Origin: Clostridioides sp.
GTDB taxonomy: Bacteria > Bacillota > Clostridia > Peptostreptococcales > Peptostreptococcaceae
Direction: 5' to 3'
NCBI GenBank assembly: GCA_031272305.1
Contig: JAISUA010000254.1
Location: 1 to 7,924, forward strand
Length of the DNA stretch: 7,924 nt
Shown: in pieces, positions 5,948-7,924 of the stretch
Layout of the letters: each line of letters opens with the position of its first letter
Position numbering within the stretch: position 1 is the stretch's first letter
Notes under the pieces: model-generated
Told to the model about the DNA's origin: nothing
The model's input: only the letters and a program-made list of their open reading frames with translations
Databases searched by the model: none
Translations under genes and position numbers: made by a program

Positions 5948-6862
5948 ATGGCAAATATAACTGCTCAAATGGTTAAAGAATTAAGAGAAATAACAGGTGC
6001 TGGTATGATGGATTGCAAGAAAGCATTGCAAGAAGTTGACGGCGATACTGAAAAAGCAATAGATGTTTTAAGAGAAAAAGGTCTATCAAAAGCAGCTAAA
6101 AAAGCTGATAGAATAGCAGCAGAAGGTCTTGTTGCTATAAAAATAAATAGTGATAACACAGTTGCTTCAGTAGTTGAAGTAAACTCAGAAACTGACTTCG
6201 TAGCTAAAAACGATGATTTCAAAACTTTTGTTGCAGATACAGCAGAATTAGCTTTGAATACAAATGCAACTGAACTTGCTGGATTTTTAGCTGAAAATCA
6301 TTCTTCAGGAGTAGCTTTAAGTGATCATCTTAACAACTTGATTGCTAAAATAGGTGAAAAACTTGATATAAGAAGATTTGAAAAAATCTCTACTAATGGT
6401 CAAGTAGCAGGATATATCCACGGTGGTGGAAAAATAGGTGTACTTGTTGAGTTAGACACACAAGCTAGAGATGAAAAAGTTCTTGCACTTGGAAAAGATG
6501 TTGCTATGCAAGTTGCAGCTATGAATCCTAAATATGTATCAAGAGATGAAGTTGATGCTGAATATATAGCTCATGAAACAGAAGTTTTAAAACAACAAGC
6601 AATCAATGAAGGAAAACCAGCTAATATCGTCGAAAAGATGGTAGTAGGTAGATTAGAAAAAGAATTAAAAGAAGTATGTTTACTTGAACAAACTTTTGTT
6701 AAAAATCCTGATTTAACAGTTAAACAACTTGTTGCTCAAGTTGCAAAAGAAGTTGGTTCTGATATAAATGTTGTTAGAGTTGTGAGATTCGAAGTCGGTG
6801 AAGGTATTCAAAAAAGAGAAGAAAACTTTGCAGAAGAAGTTGCTAAGCAACTTAAGAATTAG
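5948..6862 (+). CDS. tsf: Translation elongation factor Ts
   Basis: A 304-residue EF-Ts, the nucleotide exchange factor that releases GDP from EF-Tu so that it can reload with GTP. The N-terminal UBA-like domain (about residues 1-55) has the expected VKELREITGAGMMDCKKAL and EKAIDVLREKG; next comes the EF-Tu-contacting NSETDFVAKND motif (TDFV at 82-85), then the core domain with YIHGGGKIGVLVEL and DVAMQVAAMNPKYVSRDEV, and a C-terminal module ending near FAEEVAKQL. The length is normal for the bacterial family. AGGAGG (5934-5939) lies eight bases before the ATG. It follows rpsB by 31 bases with no promoter or terminator between them, so both are made from one mRNA, which ends at a strong hairpin directly after tsf. 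Confidence 0.99.
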   Translation: MANITAQMVKELREITGAGMMDCKKALQEVDGDTEKAIDVLREKGLSKAAKKADRIAAEGLVAIKINSDNTVASVVEVNSETDFVAKNDDFKTFVADTAELALNTNATELAGFLAENHSSGVALSDHLNNLIAKIGEKLDIRRFEKISTNGQVAGYIHGGGKIGVLVELDTQARDEKVLALGKDVAMQVAAMNPKYVSRDEVDAEYIAHETEVLKQQAINEGKPANIVEKMVVGRLEKELKEVCLLEQTFVKNPDLTVKQLVAQVAKEVGSDINVVRVVRFEVGEGIQKREENFAEEVAKQLKN

Positions 6863-6870
6863 TCGACAAC

Positions 6871-6900
6871 AAGGAGAGCACAAAGGTGTTCTCCTTTTTT
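6871..6900 (+). terminator. Intrinsic terminator of the rpsB-tsf operon
   Basis: AAGGAGAGCAC (6871-6881) pairs with GTGTTCTCCTT (6886-6896), 11 pairs including one G-T, around an AAAG loop, followed by TTTT to 6900. It starts eight bases after the tsf stop. Confidence 0.96.
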
Positions 6901-6906
6901 ATAGGA

Positions 6907-6941
6907 AGTGAAAGAGTTTTGTGTAAACTTTTGTTTTCACT
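6907..6941 (+). other. Second hairpin downstream of the tsf terminator
   Basis: AGTGAAA (6907-6913) pairs with TTTCACT (6935-6941), and inside it AGTTT (6915-6919) pairs with AAACT (6925-6929). It is followed by the ten-base palindrome ATAGATCTAT and six T residues (ending 6958). It could be a weak back-up terminator or an mRNA-end structure; the T-run is too far from the main stem for a standard terminator. Confidence 0.35.
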
Positions 6942-7001
6942 AGATAGATCTATTTTTTCTAAGGGTTGATAAAAAGTTTATAGAAAATATTTTAAACCGT
7001 A

Positions 7002-7027
7002 TTTTTATGGATATATATCGATAAAAA
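7002..7027. other. AT-rich dyad upstream of the pyrH promoter
   Basis: TTTTTAT (7002-7008) is complementary to ATAAAAA (7021-7027), with an inner GAT/ATC pairing (7010-7012 with 7017-7019) around ATAT and one G-G mismatch. It lies about 25 bases before the pyrH -35. Symmetry of this kind is common in AT-rich DNA, so a function is not claimed. The rest of the 250-base gap between tsf and pyrH holds no credible reading frame. Confidence 0.25.
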
Positions 7028-7051
7028 ATGTAAAATATATTTATAAATAAA

Positions 7052-7063
7052 TTGTAGATTGAA
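7052..7063 (+). repeat. 12-base exact repeat, copy 2 (TTGTAGATTGAA)
   Basis: The second copy overlaps the pyrH -35 element. Shorter forms of the same motif (CAGATTGAR) occur at 1408-1416 and 3587-3595, just upstream of the pseudokinase and carboxypeptidase ribosome binding sites. Confidence 0.5.
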
Positions 7064-7080
7064 CAAAAAAATGGTATAGT
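7052..7080 (+). promoter_or_regulatory. pyrH promoter, extended -10
   Basis: TTGTAG (7052-7057) and TATAGT (7075-7080, 5/6) are 17 bases apart, with TGG directly before the -10 (extended TGn). Transcription should start near 7087, leaving about 26 bases before the ATG. Because a terminator closes rpsB-tsf, this makes pyrH-frr a separate transcription unit. Confidence 0.75.
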
Positions 7081-7112
7081 TTATTTAAAGGAACATTTAG
7101 GAGGATTTTTAT

Positions 7113-7817
7113 ATGGATAAACCGATATATAAAAGAGTATTGCTAAAACTAAGTGGAGAGGCTTTGTCTGGCGATAAAGGATTTGGCATCAACAATGAAG
7201 TATTAAATGATATAGCAGAAGGAATTAAAAGAATACAAGAATTTGGTATCGAAGTAGCAGTAGTAGTTGGAGGAGGGAATTTCTGGAGAGGTAGAACTAA
7301 TCCTCAAATGGATAGAACAACAGCTGACTATATAGGTATGCTTGCTACAGTTATGAATGCAATGGCACTTCAAGATGCATTCGAACAAATTGGAGTATCT
7401 ACTAGAGTTCAAAGTGCTATTGATATGAGACAGGTTGCTGAACCATATATAAGACGTAGAGCTGTAAGACATCTTGAAAAAGGAAGAGTAGTGATTTTTG
7501 GAGCAGGTACAGGTAATCCATATTTTACAACAGATACAACAGCAGCATTAAGAGCAGCAGAAATGGAAGCAGATGTGATTTTACTTGCAAAGAATGTTGA
7601 TGCTGTATACGACAAAGATCCAAAAATATATGATGATGCTGTCAAATTTACAGAATTATCTTATATGGAAGTTATCCAAAGAGAACTTAAAGTTATGGAC
7701 TCAACAGCTACATCACTTTGTATGGATAACAAAATACCTATTGCAGTGTTCGAACTTTCAACAGAAAATATTGTAAAGGCAGTAATGGGAATAAACACAG
7801 GAACAATTGTAAAATAA
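7113..7817 (+). CDS. pyrH: Uridylate kinase (UMP kinase)
   Basis: A 234-residue UMP kinase of the amino-acid-kinase fold, converting UMP plus ATP to UDP in pyrimidine nucleotide synthesis; the bacterial enzyme is a cytosolic hexamer. Key blocks are RVLLKLSGEAL (residues 8-18), the GGGNFWRGR phosphate-binding region (53-61), MDRTTADYIGMLATVMNA (65-82), the RRRAVRHLEKGRVVIFGAGTGNP stretch (113-135), PYFTTDTTAALRA (135-147) and LLAKNVDAVYDKDP. Length and motifs are normal. The start is ATG with AGGAGG (7099-7104) eight bases upstream. It has its own promoter and is followed after 45 bases by frr without a terminator, the usual pyrH-frr pairing next to rpsB-tsf. Confidence 0.99.
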   Translation: MDKPIYKRVLLKLSGEALSGDKGFGINNEVLNDIAEGIKRIQEFGIEVAVVVGGGNFWRGRTNPQMDRTTADYIGMLATVMNAMALQDAFEQIGVSTRVQSAIDMRQVAEPYIRRRAVRHLEKGRVVIFGAGTGNPYFTTDTTAALRAAEMEADVILLAKNVDAVYDKDPKIYDDAVKFTELSYMEVIQRELKVMDSTATSLCMDNKIPIAVFELSTENIVKAVMGINTGTIVK

Positions 7818-7862
7818 TTAGAAATAAAAATAAAAAAATTCAAATTTTAAGGAGATGTTATT

Positions 7863-7924
7863 ATGAAAATGGAAATACATAATTCTCTAGAATTAAAAAT
7901 GCAAAATACAATAGATGCTCTTAA
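7863..7924 (+). CDS. frr: Ribosome recycling factor, 5' end only
   Basis: The first 20 codons are present before the window ends: MKMEIHNSLELKMQNTIDAL. The pattern of a Met-rich start, LE-x-KM and T-IDAL matches the N-terminal helix of ribosome recycling factor, which splits post-termination ribosomes with EF-G. AAGGAG (7849-7854) lies eight bases before the ATG. Position directly after pyrH is the standard location of frr, which makes the call secure despite the short fragment. Confidence 0.92.
   Translation, partial: MKMEIHNSLELKMQNTIDAL

Noticed and set aside
7059..7064. TTGAAC as the pyrH -35
   Set aside because: Only ten bases from the -10 TATAGT; TTGTAG at 7052 has the correct 17-base spacing.

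Overview
The window is AT-rich chromosomal DNA (roughly 30% G+C by eye) in standard genetic code, with strong AGGAGG or AGGTGA ribosome binding sites and every convincing gene on the + strand. The order rpsB-tsf-pyrH-frr, the protein style and a PBP5-type carboxypeptidase with a Gram-positive type export signal point to a low-GC Firmicute, most likely class Clostridia (a Peptostreptococcaceae-like anaerobe is my guess from memory of S2 and EF-Ts sequences, not a search).

The window has two parts. Left part (1-4878): a membrane-anchored VanW-family protein with a putative peptidoglycan-binding region (73-1332), a stand-alone cytosolic protein kinase homologue that has lost its catalytic residues (1430-2371, predicted pseudokinase, followed by an intrinsic terminator), a pentapeptide-repeat protein fused to a two-TM potassium-type channel with a TVGYGD filter (2491-3543), and a PBP5-like D-Ala-D-Ala carboxypeptidase (3613-4878). 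Right part (5005-7924): the translation cluster rpsB-tsf, closed by a strong terminator, then pyrH and the start of frr under a separate promoter.

Supported control signals are an extended -10 promoter and a ~106-nt structured leader for rpsB, an extended -10 promoter for pyrH, terminators after the pseudokinase gene and after tsf, and a pair of look-alike promoters in front of the pseudokinase and channel genes. Those two promoters share a 19-nt block over the -35 element (16 of 19 identical, all differences transitions) and the same 16-nt spacing; the first copy is a perfect 8-1-8 palindrome. This suggests, as inference, one regulator acting on both genes.

Start codon choice separates the two parts. 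The three middle left-hand genes appear to start at TTG, CTG and TTG behind AGGTGA sites, while the translation genes all use ATG behind AGGAGG or AAGGAG. I see no tRNA, rRNA, CRISPR array, insertion sequence, prophage or resistance cassette. The most interesting candidate is the pseudokinase/K+ channel pair with its shared promoter element, embedded among cell-wall genes; whether it is a functional unit is not proven by the sequence.
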